Positions 7,937 through 16,077 of a stretch of 42,155 nucleotides of DNA are shown piece by piece (position 1 is the first letter of the stretch; the number at the start of each line of letters is the position of its first letter). The position numbers and the translations under genes are program-made. The stretch is from the NCBI GenBank assembly GCA_015478655.1, contig JADMIJ010000033.1, positions 1 through 42,155 on the forward strand. The letters are read 5' to 3'. The notes beneath the pieces were generated by a model, which had not been told where the DNA came from, did no database searches, and was given only the letters and a program-made list of their open reading frames with translations. This DNA is from Acidimicrobiales bacterium (GTDB lineage: Bacteria > Actinomycetota > Acidimicrobiia > Acidimicrobiales > RAAP-2).

Positions 7937-9078
7937 GCGGTCCCCTCGACGGCATTCGGATCATCGAGCTGGCGGGGATCGGCCCGGCGCCCTTTGCCGG
8001 GATGATGTTGGCCGACGCCGGCGCCGACATCATCCGCATCGATCGGTCGGAACGGGCCAGCTACCCTCCCAGCCAGGAGCCTCACGTAGACCTGATGAAC
8101 CGGGGCCGGCGGTCGGTGGCCGTGGACCTCAAACATCCCGATGGCGTGGCCCTGGTGCTGCAACTGTCGGAGCGCGCCGACGGGCTCATGGAGGGTTTCC
8201 GCCCCGGCGTAGCCGAGCGCCTCGGCGTTGGTCCGGACGTCTGTCTGGCCCGGAACTCGAAGCTCGTCTACGGCCGGATGACCGGGTGGGGCCAGCGAGG
8301 TCCCATGGCCCAGGCCGCCGGCCACGACATCGACTACATCGCCCTGGCGGGAGCGCTCGAGCCGCTGGGACGAGCCGGGGACCGCCCCCTGCCTGCCCTC
8401 AATCTCATCGGCGACTTCGGAGGCGGGGGCATGCTGCTGGCCTTCGGCATGGTGGCCGCCATCCTCAGCGCCCAACGGACCGGCGAAGGCCAGGTGGTCG
8501 ACGCCGCCATGGTCGACGGGGCCGCCTCGCTCATGACCATGACCTACACCCTTCGGGCCTCCGGAATGTGGAACGACGTGCGTGGCACCAACCTGTTGGA
8601 CACGGGTGCCCACTTCTACGAGGTCTACGAGACGTCCGACGGAGGGTTCATCGGGGTCGGCGCCATCGAGGCACGCTTCTACGCCGAATTGATCCGGCTG
8701 TTGGAACTGGACGACGTGGACCTGTCCGCCCAGATGGACCGGGACACCTGGCCGGCCATGAAGGAGCGCTTCACCCAGGTGTTCGCGGCCAAGACCCGCA
8801 AGGAGTGGGAGGCCATCTTCGAGGGCAGCGACGCTTGCGCGGCCCCGGTGTTGTCACCGGCCGAGGCCCCCGATCACCCCCATAACAGGTTCCGAGAGAC
8901 GTTCATCGAGGTGGCCGGCGTCGTCCAGCCGTCACCCTCGCCCCGTTTCGAGGGCACTCCGGGATCGATCCGGCGACCGCCTCCCAATCCCGGCCAGCAC
9001 GGTGACGAGGCCCTGGCCGAATGGGGGTTCGCCGACGGGGAGGTCAGCGAACTTCGCCGGTCCGGGGCCATCCGCTGA
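7933..9078 (+). CDS. CoA-transferase family III protein, alpha-methylacyl-CoA racemase type
   Basis: 381-aa member of the AMACR/CaiB/BaiF family. Members either epimerise 2-methylacyl-CoA thioesters for branched-chain or sterol beta-oxidation, or move CoA between acids. The racemase pattern is present: LAGIGPAPFAGMMLADAGADIIRID near the N-terminus, GRMTGWGQRGP, AGHDIDYIALAG (candidate His base) and NLIGDFGGGGM (candidate Asp base). The start is GTG 7933 with no good Shine-Dalgarno. The gene is divergent from galK, with about 200 bases between. Racemase is favoured over transferase because of the His/Asp context, but the substrate is not determined. Confidence 0.82.
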   Translation: MSGPLDGIRIIELAGIGPAPFAGMMLADAGADIIRIDRSERASYPPSQEPHVDLMNRGRRSVAVDLKHPDGVALVLQLSERADGLMEGFRPGVAERLGVGPDVCLARNSKLVYGRMTGWGQRGPMAQAAGHDIDYIALAGALEPLGRAGDRPLPALNLIGDFGGGGMLLAFGMVAAILSAQRTGEGQVVDAAMVDGAASLMTMTYTLRASGMWNDVRGTNLLDTGAHFYEVYETSDGGFIGVGAIEARFYAELIRLLELDDVDLSAQMDRDTWPAMKERFTQVFAAKTRKEWEAIFEGSDACAAPVLSPAEAPDHPHNRFRETFIEVAGVVQPSPSPRFEGTPGSIRRPPPNPGQHGDEALAEWGFADGEVSELRRSGAIR

Positions 9079-9099
9079 CGACCGCCGCCTCACGGATCC

Positions 9100-9336
9100 T
9101 CAGATGTTGACCACGGGGCAGGTCACGGTGCGGGTGATCCCCTCGATCAGCTGGATCCTCCCGACCACCATGCGCCCCAACTCGTCAACCGTCTCGGCTT
9201 CGGTGCGCACGATCACGTCGTAGGGCCCGGTCACACCCTCGGCCGCCAACACGCCGTCGAGCGCCGCAACGGCCCGGGCCACTACGGCGGCCCTTCCGAC
9301 CTCGGTCTGGATCAGCACATAGGCGTTGACCGGCAT
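9100..9336 (-). CDS. Stand-alone Lrp/AsnC ligand-binding (RAM) domain protein
   Basis: 78-aa protein consisting only of the Lrp/AsnC effector-binding alpha/beta domain (NAYVLIQTEVGRA...VLAAEGVTGPYDVIVRTEAETVDELG) with no helix-turn-helix. Such proteins bind small ligands, often amino acids, and form oligomeric rings; they may modulate full-length Lrp proteins. ATG 9336 is preceded by GGGAGGATCGA, a strong ribosome binding site, so the longer frame up to 9387 is rejected. It diverges from the transporter gene. Confidence 0.82.
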   Translation of the reverse strand: MPVNAYVLIQTEVGRAAVVARAVAALDGVLAAEGVTGPYDVIVRTEAETVDELGRMVVGRIQLIEGITRTVTCPVVNI

Positions 9337-9374
9337 TCGATCCTCCCGTGGCGGTGGAATGTGGGGACCGGCGA

Positions 9375-9406
9375 ATGCTATCGCCACCGACGTCGCCGCC
9401 TACCAT
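9375..9406. promoter_or_regulatory. Divergent -10 boxes (RAM-domain gene / transporter)
   Basis: TAGCAT on the minus strand (9380 to 9375) serves the RAM-domain gene with a leader of about 30 bases. TACCAT on the plus strand (9401-9406) lies 7 bases before the GTG at 9414, giving a leaderless transporter transcript. Called from motif and spacing. Confidence 0.45.
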
Positions 9407-9413
9407 GCCGGAT

Positions 9414-10955
9414 GTGGGCGTTCGGGAGCGAAGTGACCAGTTCCGGCGCCTGGCCAGGTCGGCGATCTCCGACCTGTTCGACCAGCGCCGGCCCTTCGGG
9501 CGACTGGCCCTGACCCATGTGCTGATGACCGCCGGGGACACCTTGTTCGCCGTCTCGCTGGCCGGTTCTCTGTTCTTCTCGATCTCACCGACCGCGGCCA
9601 AGGACAAGGTGTTGCTGTACCTCCTGTTGACCATGGGCCCCTTTGCCGTGGTGGCACCCGCCCTGGGACCGGTCATCGACCGGAGCCGCGGTGCCCGGCG
9701 GGGGCTGGTGGTGGCGTCTGCCCTGGGCCGGGCGGTGCTGTGCCCCTTCCTGGCCCGCGACATCCACTCACTGCTCCTGTTCCCCGAGGCCTTCGCCATG
9801 CTGGTCCTGTCCAAGGTGTACCTGGTGACCAAGGGGGCACTGGTACCAGAGATGGCCGCCCTCGGCATGCTGGACGACGTGACCGGGGCGGAGGAGCCCA
9901 GGGGTCCCATGCCCGATCCGCAGGCGTTGGAGGCCGCGCCTCCCGCCGCCCGCTCCCCTCACCCCACGCCGCCCTACGGAACGCCGCTCGTCCGTGTGGA
10001 CGGCCCCGGAGCCGGCGTCGGCGCCGTCGAACCCGATCTGGCCACCCTCAACGCCCGATTGGGTCTGCTGGCATCCCTCTCCGGCCTGGTGTTCGCCCTT
10101 CCGGCGGTGGCCATCCTCAAGTTGGGCGGCGCACCGAGCGTGCTGTGGGTGGCGGTGGGGGTGTTCGCCGCCGCGGTGGCGGCCGGGGCGCGACTGCCGG
10201 TCCCGGCGCGGCCGCTACGACGCCGCACCCGGCGTCACAGGGCCGGCCCAGGGAGTGTCGACCGCGTCGCCCCGTCGGCCCCCCCCGTGGTTCCAGACGT
10301 CGTGCAGGCACCGGACTTCGACGAGCGATGGGTCGGTGACGACGAGGATCTGGCTGCCTTCCGGCCCATCGCCGACACCGAGGTCATCCTGGCCCTCATG
10401 CCCATGTCGGTGCTGAAGGCGCTGATGGGCTTCCTGACCTTCCTCTACGCGTTCGCCCTCCGTCGAGAGGCCGCGGCAACCTGGTGGTTCGGCCTCGTGC
10501 TCGGAGGGCTCACCGCCGGTGCGCTCATCGGTGTGCTGCTGGTGTCCCGAATCCGACGGGTTCTGAACGAGCAGCAGATGCTCACCGGCTCGCTGCTGGT
10601 GGTGGCCGCTTTCGCCACCCTCGGTGCCTTCTTCCCCGTCCGCTGGCTGCAGGCGGTGGTGGCCATGGCGGTGGGCGCGGCCAGCGCCGTGGCCAAGCCG
10701 TCGTTCGACGCGCTGGTCCAACGTCACGTGCGAGAGTCGAACCGGGGGCGGGCCTTCGCCCGCTTCGAGACCCGGCTCCAGCTCACCTGGGTAGTCGGTT
10801 CGTTCGTCCCGGTGGTGCTGGCCCTGCCCATCGCCGCCGGCGACTTGATCATGGCAGTAGCCGCCGCCGTGGGTGCTGTCTCCTACGTCAGTTCGCGCCG
10901 GGCCGTCCGTGGGCCGGCGGGCCAGGGAGCAAGACCGGGCCCGGTGGCTGACTGA
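9414..10955 (+). CDS. MFS-type multi-pass membrane transporter
   Basis: About 513 aa with ten or more hydrophobic segments in two bundles. They are separated by a long Pro/Arg-rich hydrophilic loop (roughly residues 160-330, interrupted by two helices). It ends in a short basic tail. The pattern fits a Major Facilitator Superfamily permease (GPVIDRSRGARRGLV resembles the loop 2-3 region), but no substrate motif is visible. GTG 9414 is chosen for its 7-base distance from TACCAT; ATG 9405 lies inside that box. It converges on PEPCK. Confidence 0.72.
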   Translation: MGVRERSDQFRRLARSAISDLFDQRRPFGRLALTHVLMTAGDTLFAVSLAGSLFFSISPTAAKDKVLLYLLLTMGPFAVVAPALGPVIDRSRGARRGLVVASALGRAVLCPFLARDIHSLLLFPEAFAMLVLSKVYLVTKGALVPEMAALGMLDDVTGAEEPRGPMPDPQALEAAPPAARSPHPTPPYGTPLVRVDGPGAGVGAVEPDLATLNARLGLLASLSGLVFALPAVAILKLGGAPSVLWVAVGVFAAAVAAGARLPVPARPLRRRTRRHRAGPGSVDRVAPSAPPVVPDVVQAPDFDERWVGDDEDLAAFRPIADTEVILALMPMSVLKALMGFLTFLYAFALRREAAATWWFGLVLGGLTAGALIGVLLVSRIRRVLNEQQMLTGSLLVVAAFATLGAFFPVRWLQAVVAMAVGAASAVAKPSFDALVQRHVRESNRGRAFARFETRLQLTWVVGSFVPVVLALPIAAGDLIMAVAAAVGAVSYVSSRRAVRGPAGQGARPGPVAD

Positions 10956-10982
10956 GCTCCGAGACGTGGCGCCGCGGGCGAC

Positions 10983-12773
10983 TCAGCCGAGCTGTCGTTC
11001 GAGCTCGTCCACCTCGGCCCGCAGCTGCGCCGGCAGCTTGTCTCCGAACTTTGCGTAGTGCTCACGGATGCCGGGCACCTCGGCGCGCCACTCGTCGGCG
11101 TTGACGGTGAGCAGCTTGGCCATGTCTTCGGCCGACACGTCGAGGCCGTCGGTGTCGATGGCGCCGGCCGACGGGACGAAGCCGATCGGCGTTTCGGTGG
11201 CATCGCCGGTCCCGCTGACCCGCTCGAAGACCCACTCGAGGACACGGGAGTTCTCCCCGTAGCCGGGCCACAGCCAACGGCCGTCCTCGTCCTTGCGGAA
11301 CCAGTTGACGTAGAAGATCTTCGGCAGCTTGTCGCGGTCGGCGCCGGCGCCGATGTTCAGCCAGTGGGCAAAGTAGTCGGCCATGTTGTAGCCGCAGAAG
11401 GGCAGCATGGCAAAGGGATCGCGGCGGAGGTTCCCCACCGCGCCGGCCGCCGCCGCCGTGGTCTCCGAAGCCATGATCGATCCCAGGAACACTCCGTGCT
11501 CCCAGTCCCTCGACTGGAACACCAGCGGGACCACCGAAGCGCGTCGGCCGCCGAACAGGATGGCGTCGATGGGGACACCGGCGGGATCTTCCCATTCTGA
11601 GGCGATGGCCGGGTCTTGCGCGGCGGGGACGGTGAACCGGGCATTGGGATGGGCGCCGGTGGTGCCGGACTCCGGAGTCCAATCCTCGCCCCGCCACGAG
11701 GTCAGGTGGGCGGGCGGTTCGTCGCTCATGCCCTCCCACCACACGTCGCCGTCGTCGGTCAGCGCCGTGTTGGTGAAGATGGCATTGGCGTCGAGGGTGA
11801 GCATGGCATTGGGGTTGGTGTGGACGTTCGTGCCCGGTGCCACACCGAAGAACCCGGCCTCCGGATTGATGGCATAGAGCCGCCCGTCGGATCCGAATTT
11901 CATCCAACAGATGTCGTCACCCACCGTCTCGACCTTCCAGTCAGGAAGGGTGGGGATGAGCATGGCCAGGTTGGTCTTGCCGCAGGCCGAGGGGAAGGCG
12001 CCGGTGACATAGCGGGTCTCTCCGGCCGGCGAGGTGAGCTTCAAGATGAGCATGTGCTCGGCCAGCCAGTTGTCATCTCGGGCCATCACCGAGGCGATGC
12101 GGAGTGCGAAGCACTTCTTACCCAGGAGTGCGTTCCCGCCGTATCCAGAGCCGTAGGACCTGATCTCACGGGTCTCGGGGAAGTGCACGATGTACTTGTT
12201 GTCCGAGTCGCACGGCCACGGCGTGTCGGCGTGCCCGTCGGCGAGCGGCGCGCCGACCGAATGGAGGCACGGCACGAAGTCGCCGTCGGCCCCGAGCACC
12301 TCGAGCGCTCCGCGCCCCATGCGGGTCATGATCCGCATGGACACTGCCACGTAGGCCGAGTCCGTGATCTCGACGCCGATGTGGGCGATCGACGATCCGA
12401 GCGGACCCATGGAGAAGGGCACCACGTACATGGTCCGACCCCGCATCGAGCCCTTGAACAGGTCGGTGAGGACGCCGCGCATCTCAACGGGGTCCCGCCA
12501 GTTGTTGGTCGGTCCGGCATCAGACTCGAGTGTCGAGCAGATATAGGTCCGATCCTCCACGCGGGCGACGTCGCCCGGGTCCGAGTGGGCCCAGTAGCTG
12601 TTGGGCCGCTTGGCCTCCGAGAGCTTGGTGAAGGTCCCGTTGCTCACCAGCAGTTGGCACAGCCGGTCATACTCCTCAGCCGATCCGTCGCACCATTCGA
12701 CAGCGTCGGGCTCGGTCAGCGCGGCGATCTCGTCCACCCATGCGATGAGCTTCTTGTTCTCGGTGGGGGGCAT
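10983..12773 (-). CDS. pckG: Phosphoenolpyruvate carboxykinase (GTP)
   Basis: Converts oxaloacetate and GTP to phosphoenolpyruvate, GDP and CO2 at the entry to gluconeogenesis; cytoplasmic. The 596-aa length is normal for the GTP class. Landmarks include [30 protein letters not shown] (substrate and Mn region), the P-loop [16 protein letters not shown] near 260, DDICWMKF, the cysteine/guanine region VAPGTN, and [25 protein letters not shown] 12773 has GAGGAGG about 12 bases upstream. A TACAAT -10 box inside a dyad lies about 90 bases upstream. Divergent from thiL. Confidence 0.95.
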   Translation of the reverse strand: MPPTENKKLIAWVDEIAALTEPDAVEWCDGSAEEYDRLCQLLVSNGTFTKLSEAKRPNSYWAHSDPGDVARVEDRTYICSTLESDAGPTNNWRDPVEMRGVLTDLFKGSMRGRTMYVVPFSMGPLGSSIAHIGVEITDSAYVAVSMRIMTRMGRGALEVLGADGDFVPCLHSVGAPLADGHADTPWPCDSDNKYIVHFPETREIRSYGSGYGGNALLGKKCFALRIASVMARDDNWLAEHMLILKLTSPAGETRYVTGAFPSACGKTNLAMLIPTLPDWKVETVGDDICWMKFGSDGRLYAINPEAGFFGVAPGTNVHTNPNAMLTLDANAIFTNTALTDDGDVWWEGMSDEPPAHLTSWRGEDWTPESGTTGAHPNARFTVPAAQDPAIASEWEDPAGVPIDAILFGGRRASVVPLVFQSRDWEHGVFLGSIMASETTAAAAGAVGNLRRDPFAMLPFCGYNMADYFAHWLNIGAGADRDKLPKIFYVNWFRKDEDGRWLWPGYGENSRVLEWVFERVSGTGDATETPIGFVPSAGAIDTDGLDVSAEDMAKLLTVNADEWRAEVPGIREHYAKFGDKLPAQLRAEVDELERQLG

Positions 12774-12861
12774 TGGCTGGGTGTTCCTCCTCGGGTTGAT
12801 GCCTGTTCGGCGGGGCGGGCGGACCGCCGTACCGAACGGACCGTCCCCGGGGCTCTCATCG

Positions 12862-12888
12862 ATTGTAGTGGGGGCGATTCCCCACAAT
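12862..12888. promoter_or_regulatory. pckG promoter with overlapping dyad (candidate operator)
   Basis: Minus-strand TACAAT (12867 to 12862) is a good -10 for pckG. Beside it lies the perfect inverted repeat GTGGGG-GCGATT-CCCCAC (12868-12885), with flanking ATTGT/ACAAT arms extending the symmetry to 12862-12888. A repressor or activator bound here could control pckG and perhaps thiL, whose start is 16 bases away. Confidence 0.45.
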
Positions 12889-12903
12889 GGTAGGCAAGGG
12901 GCC

Positions 12904-13989
12904 GTGCACAGTCCCAATTCCGGGGCTCCCGGGACCGGTCCGGAGAACGCCGTCGACGAGTTCGACGCCATCGAGCGCCTCCGCGCCCGCTTCGAGGCCG
13001 CCGCTCGGGGCCAGTACCCAGACGGGGAGGTGCCGCCCTTCGGGGACACGTGGATCGGTGACGACGCCGCCGTGGTGACCACGAGGGCCGCCACCACCGA
13101 CGACCAGGCCAAACGCCAGGCCAATCAGGCCAACCGGGCCGGTACCCAGGAGGAGGCCGTCCGACCTTCCACCGCCCAGGCCCTGCTGGCCACCGACCTG
13201 ATCGTCGAAGGGGTCCACGTCGATCTCGAGCTGTGCAGCCTCGAGGACGTGGGCTACAAGGCCTTGATGGTCACGGTGTCCGACCTGGCCGCCATGGGGG
13301 CCTGGCCGGAGTATGCCCTGGTCTCGATCGCCGGCCCACGGGGAACCGACTTCGACCAGCTGGGAGCCGGCCTGGCCGCGGCCGCGGCCGAGACCGAGTG
13401 CGTGGTGGTGGGTGGGGACCTTTCGCAGTCGCCGACCCTGGTGATCTCGACGGCCGCCTTCGGTGGGCTGCGCGGTGACACGGGCCACGGCCCTCTGCTC
13501 CGGTCGGGCGCCAGCGCGGGCGATTTCCTCTTCGTCACCGGCCCCCTCGGCGGTTCGGCGGCCGGCCTGCGTCTTCTCCGCTCCGGCCTAGCCGGCAGCC
13601 AGGCCACCCCGGCGCTCGCACGGGCCTACCGGCGACCGAGGGCCCGACTCCGCCAAGGCGAGGTCGCCCGCCGGGCGGGGGCGAGCGGGGCCATCGACAT
13701 CTCCGACGGCCTGGCTGCCGATATCGGGCACCTGGCCAGGGCCTCCGGCGTGGGCATGGCGCTCGACCGGCTGCCGGTGATCGACGGCGCTACCCGGGAC
13801 GAGGCCCTCAACGGTGGCGAGGAGTACGAGCTCCTCATCGCCACCGGGGAGCCGGAGCGACTGGTCGGGGCCTTCGAGGCTGAGGAGCTGCGCCCTCCGA
13901 TACCCATCGGTGTCTGCGTCGCACAGCTCGGGCAGGCCACGCTCGAGGGTCGTCCGCTGCCACCTGGGGGCTGGCGCCACCAGTTCTGA
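12904..13989 (+). CDS. thiL: Thiamine-monophosphate kinase
   Basis: Phosphorylates thiamine monophosphate to the active cofactor thiamine pyrophosphate; cytoplasmic. 361 aa from GTG 12904, which follows a TAGGCA box by 7 bases. Family motifs: WIGDDAAVV (Mg/ATP aspartates, residues 50-58), [54 protein letters not shown] and [10 protein letters not shown]. Between GDDAAVV and [11 protein letters not shown] lies an unusual hydrophilic insertion of about 33 residues, partly built of repeated QA(N/K) units, where ordinary ThiL has a short loop. It probably forms a surface loop near the active-site cleft. Confidence 0.92.
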   Translation: MHSPNSGAPGTGPENAVDEFDAIERLRARFEAAARGQYPDGEVPPFGDTWIGDDAAVVTTRAATTDDQAKRQANQANRAGTQEEAVRPSTAQALLATDLIVEGVHVDLELCSLEDVGYKALMVTVSDLAAMGAWPEYALVSIAGPRGTDFDQLGAGLAAAAAETECVVVGGDLSQSPTLVISTAAFGGLRGDTGHGPLLRSGASAGDFLFVTGPLGGSAAGLRLLRSGLAGSQATPALARAYRRPRARLRQGEVARRAGASGAIDISDGLAADIGHLARASGVGMALDRLPVIDGATRDEALNGGEEYELLIATGEPERLVGAFEAEELRPPIPIGVCVAQLGQATLEGRPLPPGGWRHQF

Positions 13990-14125
13990 GCGAACCGGAG
14001 CGGGCAGGGGACCGCGTCGATCCGGCCGTAAGACCGTCAGCGCCGGACACCGAACCGGTCACAGGGAGCTGAGGCTGCCCCCGACACACATGGGCGCCCC
14101 ACGGGTGGGAGCCGGCGAGTGACCC

Positions 14126-14335
14126 TCAGCCGGGAATGTTGCGGATCGGGCGCTTCACGACCTTGCCGGAACGAATGCACGAGGTGCAGGCGTGGAGCCG
14201 TTTCGGCGATCCGTCGACCAGGGCCCGAACCCGCTGGATGTTCGGATCCCAGCGCCGCTTGGTCCTCCGGTGGGAGTGGCTGATGTTCATGCCGAACGAC
14301 GGCTTCTTCCCGCACACCTCACACACCGCTGCCAT
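14126..14335 (-). CDS. rpmB: 50S ribosomal protein L28
   Basis: 69-aa large-subunit protein. Family sequence AAVCEVCGKKPSFGMNISHSHRRTKRRWDPN..., with cysteine pairs CEVC and CTSC typical of zinc-binding L28 forms. ATG 14335 gives the canonical N-terminus and is preceded by GGAG; the upstream extension is not part of the family. It diverges from the DhaL/FakA-like gene, a common actinobacterial arrangement. Confidence 0.95.
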   Translation of the reverse strand: MAAVCEVCGKKPSFGMNISHSHRRTKRRWDPNIQRVRALVDGSPKRLHACTSCIRSGKVVKRPIRNIPG

Positions 14336-14377
14336 GACACTCCGACTTCCTCGTGGGATCCTCTGGGTAAGGCGCAA

Positions 14378-14387
14378 AGGTTAGCAT
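14378..14387. promoter_or_regulatory. Overlapping divergent -10 boxes (rpmB / FakA-like)
   Basis: Minus-strand TAACCT (14383 to 14378) gives rpmB a leader of about 36 bases. Plus-strand TAGCAT (14382-14387) lies 7 bases before the ATG at 14395, so that gene is leaderless. The two hexamers share two base pairs, so one polymerase at a time could melt this site. Confidence 0.5.
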
Positions 14388-14394
14388 CCTGGCC

Positions 14395-16077
14395 ATGGTG
14401 GTCCTCGACGCGCTCGGAGCGACGGAGCTGTGCCGGGTCATCGTCACCTTCCGCGACGGGCTGCGATCCCACCAGGACCTGATCAACCGACTCAACGTCT
14501 ACCCGGTTCCCGACGGAGACACCGGAACCAACATGGCGTTGACCCTCGAGTCGGTGGTCGAGGAGATCGCCGGCCTCGAGTCGGCCGACCTCGACAGCGC
14601 CTGCAAGGCGATCACACACGGATCCCTGATGGGGGCCCGCGGGAACTCCGGAGTCATCCTCTCGCAGCTCCTCCGCGGCATCTCGGCCGGCCTCAACTGC
14701 CCGTCCGGCCGACCCGGGGCCCGTGAGCTGTCGGAGGCGCTGACCATCGCCGACAAGCTGGCCCGCGAGGCGGTCATGCGTCCGGTGGAGGGGACGATAC
14801 TGACGGTGGCCAGCGGTGCCGCGGAGGAGGCCCGGCTCGCCGCGGAGGCAGGCAAGTCGCTGGTGGACGTGGCCGAGGCCGCCAGAGTCGGGGCCGCCGA
14901 GGCGCTGGACCGGACGCCTTCGCTGCTTCCCGTGCTGGAGCAGGCCGGCGTGGTCGACGCCGGAGGGAGCGGCTACCTGCTGCTGTTCGACGCCCTGCTG
15001 GCCGTGCTCGATGGGCGTCCCCTGCCCGGGCCGGCGGACCTGCCGGAGACGAACTTCGGTCCCCTCAATCCCGAGGCTCCGGGCACCGCCCTGGCGCCGG
15101 GAGATGCCGATGCCGAACTCGCCGGCCTCCGCTATGAGGTCATGTACCTGCTGGAGGCGGCCGACGAGACCATTCCCTCGTTCAAGGAGGTCTGGGCCGG
15201 CCTCGGGGATTCCATCGTGGTGGTCGGCGGGAACGGCCTCTGGAACTGCCACATACACACGGACGACATCGGAGCGGCCGTCGAGGCCTCGCTCGATGCC
15301 GGACGGCCGAGGACCATTCGGGTCACCGACCTGCTGGAGCAGGTCGAAGAGGAGCGTTGGGTGCGCGAGGCCGTGGCGACCCAGGCCAGTGGGCCACCGG
15401 AGACGCCACCGGGCCCGCCCCCGGCCACCGGGGTCGTCGCCGTGGCCACCGGGGAGGGCATCGGGCGGATCTTCCGGTCACTGGGTGTCCAGGGGCTGAT
15501 CAGCGGGGGCCAGTCGATGAATCCGTCCACCGCCGATCTGGTGGAGGCAGTGGACGACCTCCGATCAGACGAAGTGATCATCCTCCCCAACAACGGGAAC
15601 ATCCGGCCGGTGGCCAATCAGGTCAACGACCTGACCACCAAGGCCGTCTGGGTGGTTCCCACCGACACCATCGCCGAGGGCTTCGCGGCGCTGCTGGCCT
15701 ATGACCCAGGAGCCCATGGTGAGGTCAATGCCGAGGCCATGGCGGAATCTGCGCGGAGGATCGTGGCCGGCGAGGTCACCAGGGCAGTCCGCGACTCCGA
15801 CAGCCGGGCGGGCCATATCACGTCGGGCGATTGGCTCGGCTTGTCCCGCCAGGGCATCGAGGTCATCAGCGACTCCCTCACCGGCGCGGCCTGCTCGTTG
15901 CTCGAGGTGCTCGTGACCGACAGCCACGATCTGGTGACCATCATCGAAGGCGAGGGCACAGGAGCGGCCGACACCCGTCGCATCACCGAATGGCTCAGGG
16001 ATCACCGCCCGGGCGTCGAGACGGAGGTGCACCACGGCGGGCAGCCCCTCTATCCCCATCTGTTCTCCATCGAGTGA
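14395..16077 (+). CDS. DhaL/DegV-type kinase (FakA/YloV-like)
   Basis: 560-aa protein of the YloV/FakA family. The N-terminal DhaL (DAK2) domain binds ATP and Mg: NRLNVYPVPDGDTGTNMALTL near 30-50, GARGNSGVILSQLLRG near 80-95, and VDAGGSGYLLLFDALL near 185-200. A middle region and a C-terminal DegV-like part follow. In Firmicutes the homologue phosphorylates fatty acids bound to a FakB protein. No fakB is in the window, so the substrate is inferred. ATG 14395 is leaderless. Its stop overlaps the recG start (GTGA). Confidence 0.85.
   Translation: MVVLDALGATELCRVIVTFRDGLRSHQDLINRLNVYPVPDGDTGTNMALTLESVVEEIAGLESADLDSACKAITHGSLMGARGNSGVILSQLLRGISAGLNCPSGRPGARELSEALTIADKLAREAVMRPVEGTILTVASGAAEEARLAAEAGKSLVDVAEAARVGAAEALDRTPSLLPVLEQAGVVDAGGSGYLLLFDALLAVLDGRPLPGPADLPETNFGPLNPEAPGTALAPGDADAELAGLRYEVMYLLEAADETIPSFKEVWAGLGDSIVVVGGNGLWNCHIHTDDIGAAVEASLDAGRPRTIRVTDLLEQVEEERWVREAVATQASGPPETPPGPPPATGVVAVATGEGIGRIFRSLGVQGLISGGQSMNPSTADLVEAVDDLRSDEVIILPNNGNIRPVANQVNDLTTKAVWVVPTDTIAEGFAALLAYDPGAHGEVNAEAMAESARRIVAGEVTRAVRDSDSRAGHITSGDWLGLSRQGIEVISDSLTGAACSLLEVLVTDSHDLVTIIEGEGTGAADTRRITEWLRDHRPGVETEVHHGGQPLYPHLFSIE

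Noticed and set aside
12601-12903. Upstream extension of the thiL frame
   Set aside because: It runs antisense through the pckG 5' end and its promoter; GTG 12904 fits the family and the TAGGCA spacing.
13990-14125. tRNA or small RNA in the thiL-rpmB gap
   Set aside because: No T-loop sequence, cloverleaf or strong stem could be found; 136 bases of plain GC-rich intergenic DNA.
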